Source of the DNA: Nocardia nova
Lineage (GTDB): Bacteria; Actinomycetota; Actinomycetes; Mycobacteriales; Mycobacteriaceae
Direction of reading: 5' to 3'
DNA length: 64,000 nt
Assembly (NCBI RefSeq): GCF_002933465.1
Contig: NZ_PSZE01000010.1
Span: 62,001 to 126,000 of the forward strand
The notes below the pieces were generated by a model. It was given only the letters and a program-made list of their open reading frames with translations, had not been told where the DNA came from and did no database searches. Both the position numbers and the translations under genes were made by a program. Numbering within the stretch: the stretch's first letter is position 1; the number at the start of each line of letters is the position of its first letter. Of this stretch, positions 14,766-22,785 are shown piece after piece.

Positions 14766-15980
14766 TCAGCGAGTGACCATGAGTTTGCGAACGCCGTAGT
14801 TGGTGCCGGTGAAGTCCATCGGGACCTCTTCGAGTGGGGTGGCCAGGCGCAGATTCGGGAAACGCTGGAAGAGCTTCGGCAGGACCGTCCTCAATTCGGC
14901 GCGGGCGACGTTCTGGCCGAGGCAGGCGTGGACGCCGTAGCCGAAGCCCATGTGGCGGGCCATCTTGCGGTCGATGTCGAAGGTGTCGGGATCCTGGAAG
15001 GCCCGCGGGTCACGGTTGGCGGCATTCATGGCAACCACGACCAGGTCGCCCTTCTTGATCTGAGCGCCACCGATCTCGAGATCTTCCTTGGCCACCCGGC
15101 CGAGACCGAACTGGACGATGGTCAGGTAGCGCATCAGCTCCTCGACCGTGTTGCCGATCTTCTCCGGATGCTCGATCAGATCCTTGCGCTGCTGATCGTG
15201 GGTGAGCAAAGTGAGCGTGGACAGGCCCATCATGGCGGCCGTGGTGTCATGCCCGGCGAACAGCAGCAGCACACCCAAGCCGATCAGCTGGCGTTCGGTC
15301 AGCACCGCGTCCTCGCCCTCGGCCTTGTCGATCAGCTCCGCGAGAATGCCGTCGGTGGCACCGGTGCGGCGCTTGTCGGCGACCAGCGCGGTGATGTAGT
15401 CGATCAGCCAGTGAGCACCCTTGTCGCGCACCTCACGAGGCTTGCCCATATCCATCAGATCCATGGTCGCATCGTGGAAGCCGTCGCGGTCCGCATAGGG
15501 AACTCCGAGCAACTCGCAGATCACCAGGCACGGAATGGGCAACGACATGGCCTCGACGAAGTCGAACGTCTCGGGGCCCGCGGCGATCGCGTCGAGGTGC
15601 TCGTCGACGATCTTGTCGATATAAGGCTGGAGCTTGGCCTGGACTGCCTTGGGGGTGAAGCGTGCGGTGAGCAACCGCCGATAGACGCCGTGGTCGGGCT
15701 CGTCCATGTGGACGAATCCGGCGTCGAACGGCGAGTCCTCGCCGGCCTCGGCGACCTCGCCTTCGGGGGTGTCGTGCCGGGGGCGCAGCGCGGACAGGCG
15801 GGGATCGGTGAAGACCTGGCTGCCTTCCTCGAACCGGGTGACCATCCAGCCGGTCAGGCCGTTGGGAAAGCGCACCTTGACGATCGGCTGGTCCTCGCGC
15901 AGCTGGGTGTACTCCGCGGGCGGGTCCAGGGGATTGCTGGGGTCACGGGTGACGGGTTGGTCGATGAGGGTCTCGGTCAC
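14766..15980 (-). CDS. cytochrome P450
   Basis: A 404-residue soluble bacterial P450. The I-helix reads LLLFAGHDTTAAMMGL with the acid-alcohol-type Asp-Thr pair, the K-helix reads TVEELMRYL (Glu-x2-Arg), and the heme loop FGYGVHACLGQNVARAEL carries the thiolate at about Cys353. The GTG start at 15980 overlaps the stop of the upstream fusion gene (GTGA) and has AAGGAG before it, so translation is coupled. Ferredoxin and ferredoxin reductase in the same operon supply electrons. It resembles CYP105-type monooxygenases that hydroxylate hydrophobic substrates. The substrate is inferred to be the compound handled by the operon. Confidence 0.93.
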   Translation of the reverse strand: MTETLIDQPVTRDPSNPLDPPAEYTQLREDQPIVKVRFPNGLTGWMVTRFEEGSQVFTDPRLSALRPRHDTPEGEVAEAGEDSPFDAGFVHMDEPDHGVYRRLLTARFTPKAVQAKLQPYIDKIVDEHLDAIAAGPETFDFVEAMSLPIPCLVICELLGVPYADRDGFHDATMDLMDMGKPREVRDKGAHWLIDYITALVADKRRTGATDGILAELIDKAEGEDAVLTERQLIGLGVLLLFAGHDTTAAMMGLSTLTLLTHDQQRKDLIEHPEKIGNTVEELMRYLTIVQFGLGRVAKEDLEIGGAQIKKGDLVVVAMNAANRDPRAFQDPDTFDIDRKMARHMGFGYGVHACLGQNVARAELRTVLPKLFQRFPNLRLATPLEEVPMDFTGTNYGVRKLMVTR

Positions 15981-17212
15981 TTCTGCTCCTTCGCGGTGTG
16001 GGAATCGATGGCGGCGGTGATGCCCGCATGTGTCGCGGTGGCTTTGCACCAGCCTGTGTAGGCGGCCAGGTGGAGCGCGGCCTCACGCAGCTGGTCGGGG
16101 GTCAGCTCACTGTTGATCAGGCCGCCGCCAGCGATTATCTGGATGAGTTCGGGGCGGCCGACGGTGGCGGCGACGCCGAGAGTAAGCAGCCTGCGGTCCC
16201 GGACCGACAAGCCGGGCCGGGACCAGACCTGAGCGAAAAGGTAGTCGACGGTCTGGTCCACGAACGGGTCGCTGCTCCCCTGAACGCCCTCGCTGAACCC
16301 GGGACCGTAGACCTGGTCCATCATCTGAAGGCCGAATTCGTGCAGGTCCTCCGGCTCGGCCGGGGCCGTCTCCTGGTCCAGCTGCAGAGTCTGCCGGGCC
16401 CGGGTGTGGGCAACCTCGACCAACGGAACTTCGACACCGAGGCTGGCGGCCAGATCGCGGGCCGCTGCCAGATCCTTGGTCATCAACGGCTCGATCTTGC
16501 GGCCTACCGCTTCGGGCAGGGTCCCGTCGGGAGCCTGCGAGCGCAGCAGTTGAAGCAGAGTGCGCCCCTCGGGGTCGGCGGTGTCGATGACCTCGGCGAG
16601 GCGCGCGGTGTCCACACCCGCCGCGCGGGCCAGGGCAGCCGCCTCGGCAACGGTGCGCCAACTGCCGTAGGTGATGACATTGCGGGCGATCTTCGTGGCC
16701 ATGCCGGCACCGACCGGGCCGCAATGCACGACCTTCTTGGCCCAATCGTCCAGCACCGGTCGCGCCGCATCCACGGTGGCCCGGTCGCCGCCGATTATGG
16801 CGACCATACCGTTCTCGGCCGCCTTGTCGCCGGGAGTCACCCCGCAGTCCAGGAAGCCGACGCCGCTGGCGGCGCACAAGGCGGCCAGCTCGTGCACGAC
16901 CGGCAGCGCGACGGTGGCTTGCAGAACGATCGTCAGCCCCGGGTGGGCGGCGGACAGCAACCCGTTCTCGCCGCCGATGACCTCGCGAGCCTGGTCCGCG
17001 TTGACGACCGCGACCATCACCACGTCGCTTTCCTTGGCCACCTCCGCGGGTGAGCCCAGGGGGTCGGGGACGGCGGCCAGATCCGCCGAGGCGTCCGGGC
17101 GGACGTCGTACACCGCCGGGACGCGACCGCGGCGGGCCAGGCTGACGGCTACCCCGCCGCCGATCATGCCCAGACCGACCACACCGGCCCGGAGATTCAT
17201 GTGGTTCGTCAT
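15977..17212 (-). CDS. 6PGDH/3-hydroxyisobutyrate dehydrogenase-like protein fused to a CMD (AhpD-like) domain
   Basis: A 411-residue fusion. Residues 8-290 form an NAD-binding beta-hydroxyacid dehydrogenase: GVVGLGMIGGGVAVSLARRG, VMVAVVNADQ, FLDCGVTPGDKAAENG, and GPVGAGMATKIARN with the catalytic Lys. From about residue 300 it continues into a carboxymuconolactone decarboxylase-like helical domain (DYLFAQVWSRPGLSVRDRRL, then EAALHLAAYTGW) without the AhpD CxxC pair. ATG 17212 overlaps the stop of the reductase gene, and its own stop overlaps the P450 start. It probably oxidises a beta-hydroxy acid or alcohol intermediate. Why the CMD domain is attached is not evident. Confidence 0.82.
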   Translation of the reverse strand: MTNHMNLRAGVVGLGMIGGGVAVSLARRGRVPAVYDVRPDASADLAAVPDPLGSPAEVAKESDVVMVAVVNADQAREVIGGENGLLSAAHPGLTIVLQATVALPVVHELAALCAASGVGFLDCGVTPGDKAAENGMVAIIGGDRATVDAARPVLDDWAKKVVHCGPVGAGMATKIARNVITYGSWRTVAEAAALARAAGVDTARLAEVIDTADPEGRTLLQLLRSQAPDGTLPEAVGRKIEPLMTKDLAAARDLAASLGVEVPLVEVAHTRARQTLQLDQETAPAEPEDLHEFGLQMMDQVYGPGFSEGVQGSSDPFVDQTVDYLFAQVWSRPGLSVRDRRLLTLGVAATVGRPELIQIIAGGGLINSELTPDQLREAALHLAAYTGWCKATATHAGITAAIDSHTAKEQK

Positions 17213-18408
17213 GCTGCACTCGCTTCTTCGAAAGGGATTGCTTCCGCGACCGCATTCCGGTAAGCGCGGGTCGCGCGGGGAAGGTTCACGCCGACGACGC
17301 CGCATACTCGGCCGTCCTTGCCATAGAGCGCGACGAGCTTGCGATCGTCGAGACTGCCCTCGACGATCCGCATCTGGTCGGCGCCCCGAGTCCGGCCGTA
17401 TATCTGAACCTTCAGGTCGTACTGGTCGGACCAGACATACGGCACCGAGTCGAAGGGGGTCGCGCGGTCGGGCCCGGCGAGGATGTTGCGGGCGACAGCC
17501 AGGCCCTGCTCGGCGGCATTGGTTCGGTGCTCGATCCGCCTCCGCTCACCCGTGTGCGGGTGCAGCCAGGAGGCGACATCGCCGGCGGCCCACACCCCCG
17601 AACCGGCGTACAGGGTGGCGTCACACTCCACCCCATTGCCGACCGGGACGCTACTGTCGGCGAGCCACTCCACATTCGGCTGAGCGCCGATGCCGACCAG
17701 CACCGCGTCCGCGTCGATGATGCGGCCGTCGGCGAGACGGACTCCGTTGGCCCGCCGGTCGGCCGTAAGAACCTGGTCGACGAGGACACCGGTCTCGATG
17801 CGTACGCCGTGTTCCCCGTGCACAGCGCCGAGCATGGCCCCCAACTCCTCCCCGAGGGCGTCGCTCATGGGCTGGACCGTGTCGGTGACGAGAGTGACCT
17901 CGCAGCCCATGCCGCGGGCCACCGCGGCGGCCTCGGCCCCGACGAACCCACCACCGACCACCAGCAGGTGCGGTTTCGCGGCCAGGTCCTCGCGCAGGGC
18001 GAGGGTGTCCTCCAGGGTGCGCAAGACATGCACTCCGGCGACCCCCTCGGTACCGCGCAGACGGCGGGCCCGGGTGCCGGTGGCCACCACCAGGGCGTCA
18101 TAGCCGACCCGGCTGCCGTCGGCCAGGCTGATCTGACCGGCGTCGGTATCCACGGCGACGGCCGCGCTGCCGAGTCGCAGATCCAGGTCGAGTGCCGTGA
18201 TGGCCTCGGGGGCGCGCAGTAATAGGCGCTCGGTGTCCCACTCGCCGGCCAGCAGCTGCTTGGACAGCGGCGGCCGGTCGTAAGGGAGATGCTGTTCCTC
18301 GCCGATGAGGGTCAGCCGCCCGGTGTAGCCCGCGCGCCGCAATCCCTCCACGACGCTCAGGCCGGCTGCCGACGCGCCCACGACGGCGATCCGCGACGGG
18401 GCGCTCAT
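17209..18408 (-). CDS. FAD-dependent ferredoxin reductase
   Basis: A 399-residue NAD(P)H:ferredoxin reductase of the putidaredoxin-reductase type. It has an N-terminal FAD site (VVGASAAGLSVVEGLRRAG), LPYDRPPLSKQLLAG, a central NAD(P) site (LLVVGGGFVGAEAAAVARG), a second FAD contact (VWAAGDVASW) and the C-terminal reductase domain (VPYVWSDQYDLKVQIYG). The start overlaps the ferredoxin stop and its stop overlaps the dehydrogenase start. It passes electrons through the adjacent 3Fe-4S ferredoxin to the P450, forming a class I P450 system. It might also serve the Rieske oxygenase operon, which has no reductase. Confidence 0.92.
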   Translation of the reverse strand: MSAPSRIAVVGASAAGLSVVEGLRRAGYTGRLTLIGEEQHLPYDRPPLSKQLLAGEWDTERLLLRAPEAITALDLDLRLGSAAVAVDTDAGQISLADGSRVGYDALVVATGTRARRLRGTEGVAGVHVLRTLEDTLALREDLAAKPHLLVVGGGFVGAEAAAVARGMGCEVTLVTDTVQPMSDALGEELGAMLGAVHGEHGVRIETGVLVDQVLTADRRANGVRLADGRIIDADAVLVGIGAQPNVEWLADSSVPVGNGVECDATLYAGSGVWAAGDVASWLHPHTGERRRIEHRTNAAEQGLAVARNILAGPDRATPFDSVPYVWSDQYDLKVQIYGRTRGADQMRIVEGSLDDRKLVALYGKDGRVCGVVGVNLPRATRAYRNAVAEAIPFEEASAA

Positions 18409-18599
18409 TCGTGGACCATGATCGCGGCCGCTGGGCAGACCGCGGCGGCTTGGCGTACGTTCTCGTACTGTTCCGCGGGCGGATTCTCCTGCAGCAGGAC
18501 GACGATGCCGTCCTCATCGCGCTGATCGAAGACCTCGGGAGCGACCAGCACGCACTGGCCCGCACCGCAGCACCTGTCGAAATCGATATCAATCTTCAC
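18405..18599 (-). CDS. 3Fe-4S ferredoxin
   Basis: A 64-residue P450-type ferredoxin. The ligands are Cys10, Cys16 and Cys55 in DRCCGAGQCVLVAP and AAAVCPAAAI; Cys11 is extra. GTG 18599 is chosen because AGGAGG lies 7 bases upstream. Longer versions would place that site inside the coding region. Its stop overlaps the ATG of the reductase. It carries electrons to the P450 three genes downstream. Confidence 0.9.
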   Translation of the reverse strand: MKIDIDFDRCCGAGQCVLVAPEVFDQRDEDGIVVLLQENPPAEQYENVRQAAAVCPAAAIMVHE

Positions 18600-18742
18600 A
18601 GCAATACCTCCTGTCATGCCACTTCTAGGGCAGGTTGGACCGGCGACATGGGCGCCGAAGCTGGGCGTCCACATCGCCGCAATTAATTAACGGCGTTCAC
18701 CTGGGGGAGGCTCACTGAACCGCGCCACCCAGTAGCGCCGCG

Positions 18743-19792
18743 TCAGGGGTGCACGAGGATCTTGACGTGTGCGTCGCCGTGGTTGAGCAGTTCCTCGTAC
18801 CCGCGCTGCTGCGCATCCTCGAGGGAGACGCGGCTGGTGACCAAGGCATCGGGCCGGATGCGGCCGTCACGAATGGCCTCGATGACGCCGGGGAAGTCCG
18901 GGCCGTTGTACCCGAAACTGCCGGTGTAGTTGATCTCGGTGGTCATCAAGGCGTCCGGGTCGAACTCGAGCGGATGCCCGGATGCCACGGTGATCGCGGT
19001 TCCCCCCTTGGCCAGGACACCCAGCAGCGCCTGGACCGCCGGCTTACCTGCGCCGGATGCCTCGAAAGAGGCGCGAACGCCGCCGGGGACCGCCTCGCGC
19101 ACCTGGGCCACCACATCGTCGCGGGTCGGGTCGAAGACCGCGTCCGCCCCGAATTCCGCCGCGAGGCGCTTTCGAGCGGCACTGACCTCACTGACGGCGA
19201 CGAAGCCCGCGCCCTGCGCTTTGGCAGCCATCAACAGGCCGAGGCCGATCGGGCCGGCGCCGATGACAACAGCAGTGTCGCCGGGCCGCAGGCCCGAGCG
19301 GCGCACAGCATGCCAGGAGACGGACAGCGGCTCGATGAGCGCGGCAGCCTCGGCAGAGATCCCCTCAGGCACCAGATGGACTCGATGACCGGGAACGACA
19401 ACGTATTCGGACATCCCGCCGCCACCACCCATGATGCCGACGAATCCGTAATTCTCGCAGAGGTTGTACTCGCCGCGCAGACAGGCGGGACAGGTCCCGT
19501 CGGACATCAACGGCTCCACCGCGACCAGCGCGCCCACCGGCAGATCGCGGACGTCGTCCGCGACAGCGGTGATTCGGCCGGAGAATTCATGGCCCTGCAC
19601 ATGCGGGCCGTGCTCGCCGAACAGCGGGTGGATGTAGTCGTCCGGGATAAACGGCTGGGTGTAGTTATGCAGGTCGGTGCCACAGATTCCGGCCCACTCG
19701 ACCTTGATCTCGACGGCGCCCGGGCGCAGTTCGGGCTTGGCAACCTCCTCCAGGCGCAGATCCTTGGCGCCATGAAGCCGGAGTGCACGCAT
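18743..19792 (-). CDS. zinc-dependent alcohol dehydrogenase, butanediol dehydrogenase-like
   Basis: A 349-residue medium-chain dehydrogenase. Catalytic zinc ligands are visible as Cys37 (GICGTD) and His68-Glu69 (QGHEFSG), with EPLSVSWHAV further on. The NAD site is VVIGAGPIGLGLLMA. In the structural-zinc lobe Cys101, Cys104 and Cys112 remain, but the first ligand is Asp98, so that site may be altered. MGGGGGMSEYVVVPGHRV resembles 2,3-butanediol and related diol dehydrogenases. It lies 143 bases upstream of the ferredoxin and probably starts that operon. It is divergent from a TetR gene. The alcohol substrate is unknown. Confidence 0.87.
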   Translation of the reverse strand: MRALRLHGAKDLRLEEVAKPELRPGAVEIKVEWAGICGTDLHNYTQPFIPDDYIHPLFGEHGPHVQGHEFSGRITAVADDVRDLPVGALVAVEPLMSDGTCPACLRGEYNLCENYGFVGIMGGGGGMSEYVVVPGHRVHLVPEGISAEAAALIEPLSVSWHAVRRSGLRPGDTAVVIGAGPIGLGLLMAAKAQGAGFVAVSEVSAARKRLAAEFGADAVFDPTRDDVVAQVREAVPGGVRASFEASGAGKPAVQALLGVLAKGGTAITVASGHPLEFDPDALMTTEINYTGSFGYNGPDFPGVIEAIRDGRIRPDALVTSRVSLEDAQQRGYEELLNHGDAHVKILVHP

Positions 19793-19869
19793 GTCAACTC
19801 CTTCCGTGCAATGGGGCGGTCTGCCCCGACGGAGAGAACGCTACCATTTATGGCGCTCAGTGACAATAA

Positions 19870-19884
19870 TGTCCTACAGGGACA
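19870..19884. promoter_or_regulatory. inverted repeat TGTCC-N5-GGACA in the adh-tetR intergenic region
   Basis: Short perfect arms lie between the divergent alcohol dehydrogenase (start 19792) and TetR gene (start 19928). Size and place fit a TetR operator controlling both, but the arms are only 5 bases long. Confidence 0.4.
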
Positions 19885-19927
19885 CAAAAGGTAAACTGGA
19901 GATGTCGACGACAGCGAGGCACCAGAC

Positions 19928-20626
19928 ATGGACGATGGGTATGTGGCGACAGCTGAGCACGCAGACATGAACGATGGCGACACCACGCCCGCGACATCCG
20001 ATCGCGGACACCGCCAGGGGCCCGGTCGCCCACGGCTCAGCGAACGCCGCCGACGGGCGACCCAGTTGGAGATCGCCTACGAGGCGGTGCGCCTGTTCTC
20101 GCGCAAGGGCGTCGCGGCGACTTCCGCCGACGAGATCGCCGACGCTGCCGGCATGTCCACCCGGACCCTGTGGCGCTACTTCCCGACCAAAGAACAGTGC
20201 GTCCAGCCACTACTCACCGCCGGCATCGAGGAACTGGTCACACGCCTGCGCGAGTGGCCCAACGACCGACCATTACTGGAGGCTCTGCACACGGGCGCGA
20301 CCCCCAACTTCTCCGTCTCCGATGGACAAGAATCGCTGCGGGGGCTGATCCGTCTGACGCGGACCGAGCCGGGACTGCGCGCGGTCTGGCTGCGGGGAAA
20401 CGACGAGGCGACGCGAGAACTCATTCAGATCCTCGCCGCCCGTACCGGTCAGGACCCCGAAAGCCTGCCGATGATGGTCCAGGGATCGGTGCTCAACGCC
20501 GCGCTGACCGCCGGGGTGGAGTACTGGGCCTGGAACGAATCCGAGATGGACGGCCAGCCTGCCGACGGGGCTCTCCGCGAGGCCCTGCGCATCGTCGCCG
20601 GGGCGCTGCCTGAGAATGTGGCCTGA
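19928..20626 (+). CDS. TetR/AcrR-family regulator
   Basis: A 232-residue regulator. After a disordered polar N-terminus the helix-turn-helix reads ATQLEIAYEAVRLFSRKGVA, TSADEIADAAGMSTRTLWRY and FPTKEQCVQPLL, a standard TetR DNA-binding domain. The C-terminal part is helical and should bind a ligand. The ATG at 19928 is used; the Met at 19967 is a possible shorter start. It is divergent from the P450 operon headed by the alcohol dehydrogenase and is the likely local repressor. The ligand is unknown. Confidence 0.85.
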   Translation: MDDGYVATAEHADMNDGDTTPATSDRGHRQGPGRPRLSERRRRATQLEIAYEAVRLFSRKGVAATSADEIADAAGMSTRTLWRYFPTKEQCVQPLLTAGIEELVTRLREWPNDRPLLEALHTGATPNFSVSDGQESLRGLIRLTRTEPGLRAVWLRGNDEATRELIQILAARTGQDPESLPMMVQGSVLNAALTAGVEYWAWNESEMDGQPADGALREALRIVAGALPENVA

Positions 20627-20650
20627 CCACCCGCGAACGAGGCGATTCGC

Positions 20651-20860
20651 TCAGGGGCGAACCAAGACTTTACAGTGACCAGAGTTGGCTGACAGCGCGG
20701 CGAAGGTTTCGCCGATCCCGTCGAGCGTGACCCGGTCGGTGATGAACGGCGCCGGATCGATCTGCCGCGCGCCAGCGCATCCAGAGCACACGCCGGTGAC
20801 GACTACCGTGCCGTGGGTTCGGGCGGCAGCCACGGCACATTCGACGCCGAGGCTGCCTGC
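20651..20860 (-). pseudogene. C-terminal remnant of a zinc alcohol dehydrogenase with internal deletion
   Basis: The frame reads AAARTHGTVVVTGVC, then jumps to DPAPFITDRVTLDGIGETFA and LSANSGHCKVLVRP. Both parts belong to the coenzyme domain and C-terminus of MDR alcohol dehydrogenases, but in intact members about 40 residues lie between them and 200 more come before. Upstream sequence in this frame is unrelated. It is a deletion-scarred tail, unlike the intact dehydrogenase at 18743-19792. Confidence 0.65.
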
Positions 20861-20906
20861 GCGCGATCGAGGTCGAATCGCAGATGATCGGTCGGGCGCG
20901 AACCCA

Positions 20907-20945
20907 TCCGGTCGCACACCCCGCAGCTGTGGGTGTGCGACCGGA
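20907..20945 (-). terminator. perfect 15-bp stem-loop downstream of the small alpha/beta protein gene
   Basis: TCCGGTCGCACACCC (20907-20921) and GGGTGTGCGACCGGA (20931-20945) pair perfectly around a 9-base loop. The hairpin lies 11 bases after the stop of the gene ending at 20957, at the end of operon B. There is no T-run, as is common for actinobacterial hairpin terminators. Confidence 0.7.
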
Positions 20946-20956
20946 GCCGGACCGGA

Positions 20957-21328
20957 TCAGTGCGCGGCTTTGCCCGAATCGGCCGTGGAAAGCCGACCGG
21001 GACCGGACTCGGTTTCGTGAACGGTGATCGTACGCAGCAGACGGACGACGGGTGCCGGATCGGTACACAGGGCATCGGACATGTGCAGGGCACCTCCCGC
21101 CGCGGCGGCGAACAGCCGATCGGCCACCTCCTGCAGATCGTCTGCCTCGATCTCGTACAGTGCGACGAAGGGGCCGTCATCGGCGATCGGCTCGAGCCGG
21201 CGGGCCGAGACGAACCCGTCCATCGCCACCACCTCGCGCAGATGAGTCTCGTCATACCAGGTGTGGTATTCCGCCGTGCGCTGCGGAGCACTGGGCCGCG
21301 TCTCGACGTACAGGATTCCTCGGGCCAC
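20957..21328 (-). CDS. small protein, probable dimeric alpha/beta-barrel (EthD/DUF4286-like)
   Basis: A 123-residue soluble protein. RGILYVETRPSAPQRTAEYH, TWYDETHLREVVAMDGFVSA and PFVALYEIEADDLQEVADRL follow the beta-alpha-beta pattern of ferredoxin-like dimeric barrels, where TWYDETHL is a typical signature. Such proteins act as small isomerases, lyases or accessory proteins in catabolic operons. GTG 21328 is chosen because GGAAGG lies 8 bases upstream. An ATG at 21349 would put that site inside the gene. It is the last gene of operon B, 182 bases after the lipoyl gene. The role is not known. Confidence 0.6.
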   Translation of the reverse strand: MARGILYVETRPSAPQRTAEYHTWYDETHLREVVAMDGFVSARRLEPIADDGPFVALYEIEADDLQEVADRLFAAAAGGALHMSDALCTDPAPVVRLLRTITVHETESGPGRLSTADSGKAAH

Positions 21329-21510
21329 GGCAGTTTCCTTCCGATTCATTGATTATGTCCGAACTCGTTGTTGCACAAGATATTTCAAGCATGATTACCC
21401 AGGAGCACCCCTGGGCGACGCCGGTCCCGCCCGGCAGTGGGATCACCCTGCCACGCGGGACCGAGGCGCCTGGCGGCAACGAGATCACCGTGCCGCGCGA
21501 GCCGAGATGC

Positions 21511-21741
21511 CTATTCGATCCGGCCGACGACCGTTCCGACCGGGTACTCCACCTCGACCTCGCCGACGATGATCAGCGTTCCAGCGGCGGGCGACTCGAT
21601 ATCGGTCTCGGTCTTATCGGTGGCCAGGGTGTACAGGACGTCTCCCTCCTGTACGGCTTCGCCGTCCTCGACCAACCACTGCGTGATCGTTCCCGCGGTC
21701 ATCGTCACACCGAGCTGGGGTATCAATAGTTCGTGCGCCAC
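21511..21741 (-). CDS. stand-alone lipoyl-carrier domain protein
   Basis: A 76-residue lipoyl/biotinyl domain with the lipoylation turn ATDKTETDIESPAAG, Lys43 being the acceptor. It contains one domain only: the peripheral-subunit-binding and acyltransferase parts of a normal E2 are absent. It follows E1 beta by 39 bases. It could accept the acyl group from the E1 complex, but the enzyme that then takes the acyl group, and the E3 that reoxidises the lipoate, are not in the window. Start ATG 21741 is clear. Function as an E1 partner is inferred from the operon. Confidence 0.85.
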   Translation of the reverse strand: MAHELLIPQLGVTMTAGTITQWLVEDGEAVQEGDVLYTLATDKTETDIESPAAGTLIIVGEVEVEYPVGTVVGRIE

Positions 21742-21780
21742 GGAGGCGTCTCCTCTCGAGATGAATCGGATGATCGGGGC

Positions 21781-22785
21781 TCACAGCAGTCCGCGTACTG
21801 CCGCCTCGATCTGCGGCGGGCCCGGAATGTAGGCCTGTTCCAGCGATTTGGCGTACGGCACCGGCGTGTTCGGCGCTGTCACGCGTGCCACCGGACCGGC
21901 CAGCTCACCGAACAACTCCGCGTGAATGGTCGCGGCGAGTTCCGCGCCGAATCCATTGCGCCGCACCGCTTCGTGCACGACGACCGCGCGCTTGGTCTTG
22001 GCCACCGAGGCGAGTACGGTCTCGGTGTCCAATGGCTGCAACGTCCGCAGATCGACCACCTCGACATCGATCCCCTCCCCGGCCAGCTGTTCGGCGACGG
22101 CCAGACAATCCACCACCTGGCGACCGTAGGTCAGAATGGTGACGTCCGATCCGGCACGCGCAATATTGGCCTTACCCAAGGGAACTCGATAGTCTCCCAC
22201 CGGAACCTCACCGCGCGAGGCGAAGTAGAGCCCGAACATCTCCACGAAGACCACCGGGTCGTCGTCGAAAATCGACGACAGCAACAGGCCTTTCGCATCG
22301 GCCGGATTACTCGGCACCACGACCTTCAGCCCGGCGGCATGCACCAACTGAGCCTCGAGCATGTCCGAATGCTGTGCCCCGAATCCACCGCCGGCCCCGG
22401 TGGCGGTGCGTACGGTGATCGGCACCGGGGTACGGCCGCCGGACATGTAGCGCAACTTGGCGGCATGGTTGACCAGCTGATCCATGCAGACGTGGGTGAA
22501 GTTCATCAGCATGATCTCCGGGACGGGCCGCAGTCCGGAGATGGCCGCGCCGATCGCGGCCCCCATGATCGCCTGCTCGGAGATCGGTGTATGCCTGATC
22601 CGTTGTGTCCCATACTTTTTGCCCAGGCCTTTGAACACACCGAAACCGCCGCCGCCGGGCTCCTGGATATCCTCGCCGAGGGCGAAGACCCGCTCGTCGG
22701 TCTCCAGCGCGATATCCAGTGCCTCGTTGATCGCCTGGACGAAGCCCAGGGTCCGGGTCTGCACTGGCTGTTCTGCGATGGTCAT
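21781..22785 (-). CDS. 2-oxoacid (acetoin/pyruvate-type) dehydrogenase E1 beta
   Basis: This 334-residue beta subunit pairs with E1 alpha in thiamine-diphosphate-dependent decarboxylation. The family blocks are ALGEDIQEPGGGGFGVFKGL, TPISEQAIMGAAIGAAISGL, the metal-site region GAGGGFGAQHSDMLEA, GLKVVVPSNPADAKGLL and VVDLRTLQPLDTETV. The ATG overlaps the E1 alpha stop (ATGA). The AcoB/PdhB type cannot be resolved further. It works in the cytoplasm with the alpha subunit and probably with the lipoyl protein downstream. The 2-oxo substrate is likely a product of the upstream oxygenase and flavoprotein genes. Confidence 0.9.
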   Translation of the reverse strand: MTIAEQPVQTRTLGFVQAINEALDIALETDERVFALGEDIQEPGGGGFGVFKGLGKKYGTQRIRHTPISEQAIMGAAIGAAISGLRPVPEIMLMNFTHVCMDQLVNHAAKLRYMSGGRTPVPITVRTATGAGGGFGAQHSDMLEAQLVHAAGLKVVVPSNPADAKGLLLSSIFDDDPVVFVEMFGLYFASRGEVPVGDYRVPLGKANIARAGSDVTILTYGRQVVDCLAVAEQLAGEGIDVEVVDLRTLQPLDTETVLASVAKTKRAVVVHEAVRRNGFGAELAATIHAELFGELAGPVARVTAPNTPVPYAKSLEQAYIPGPPQIEAAVRGLL

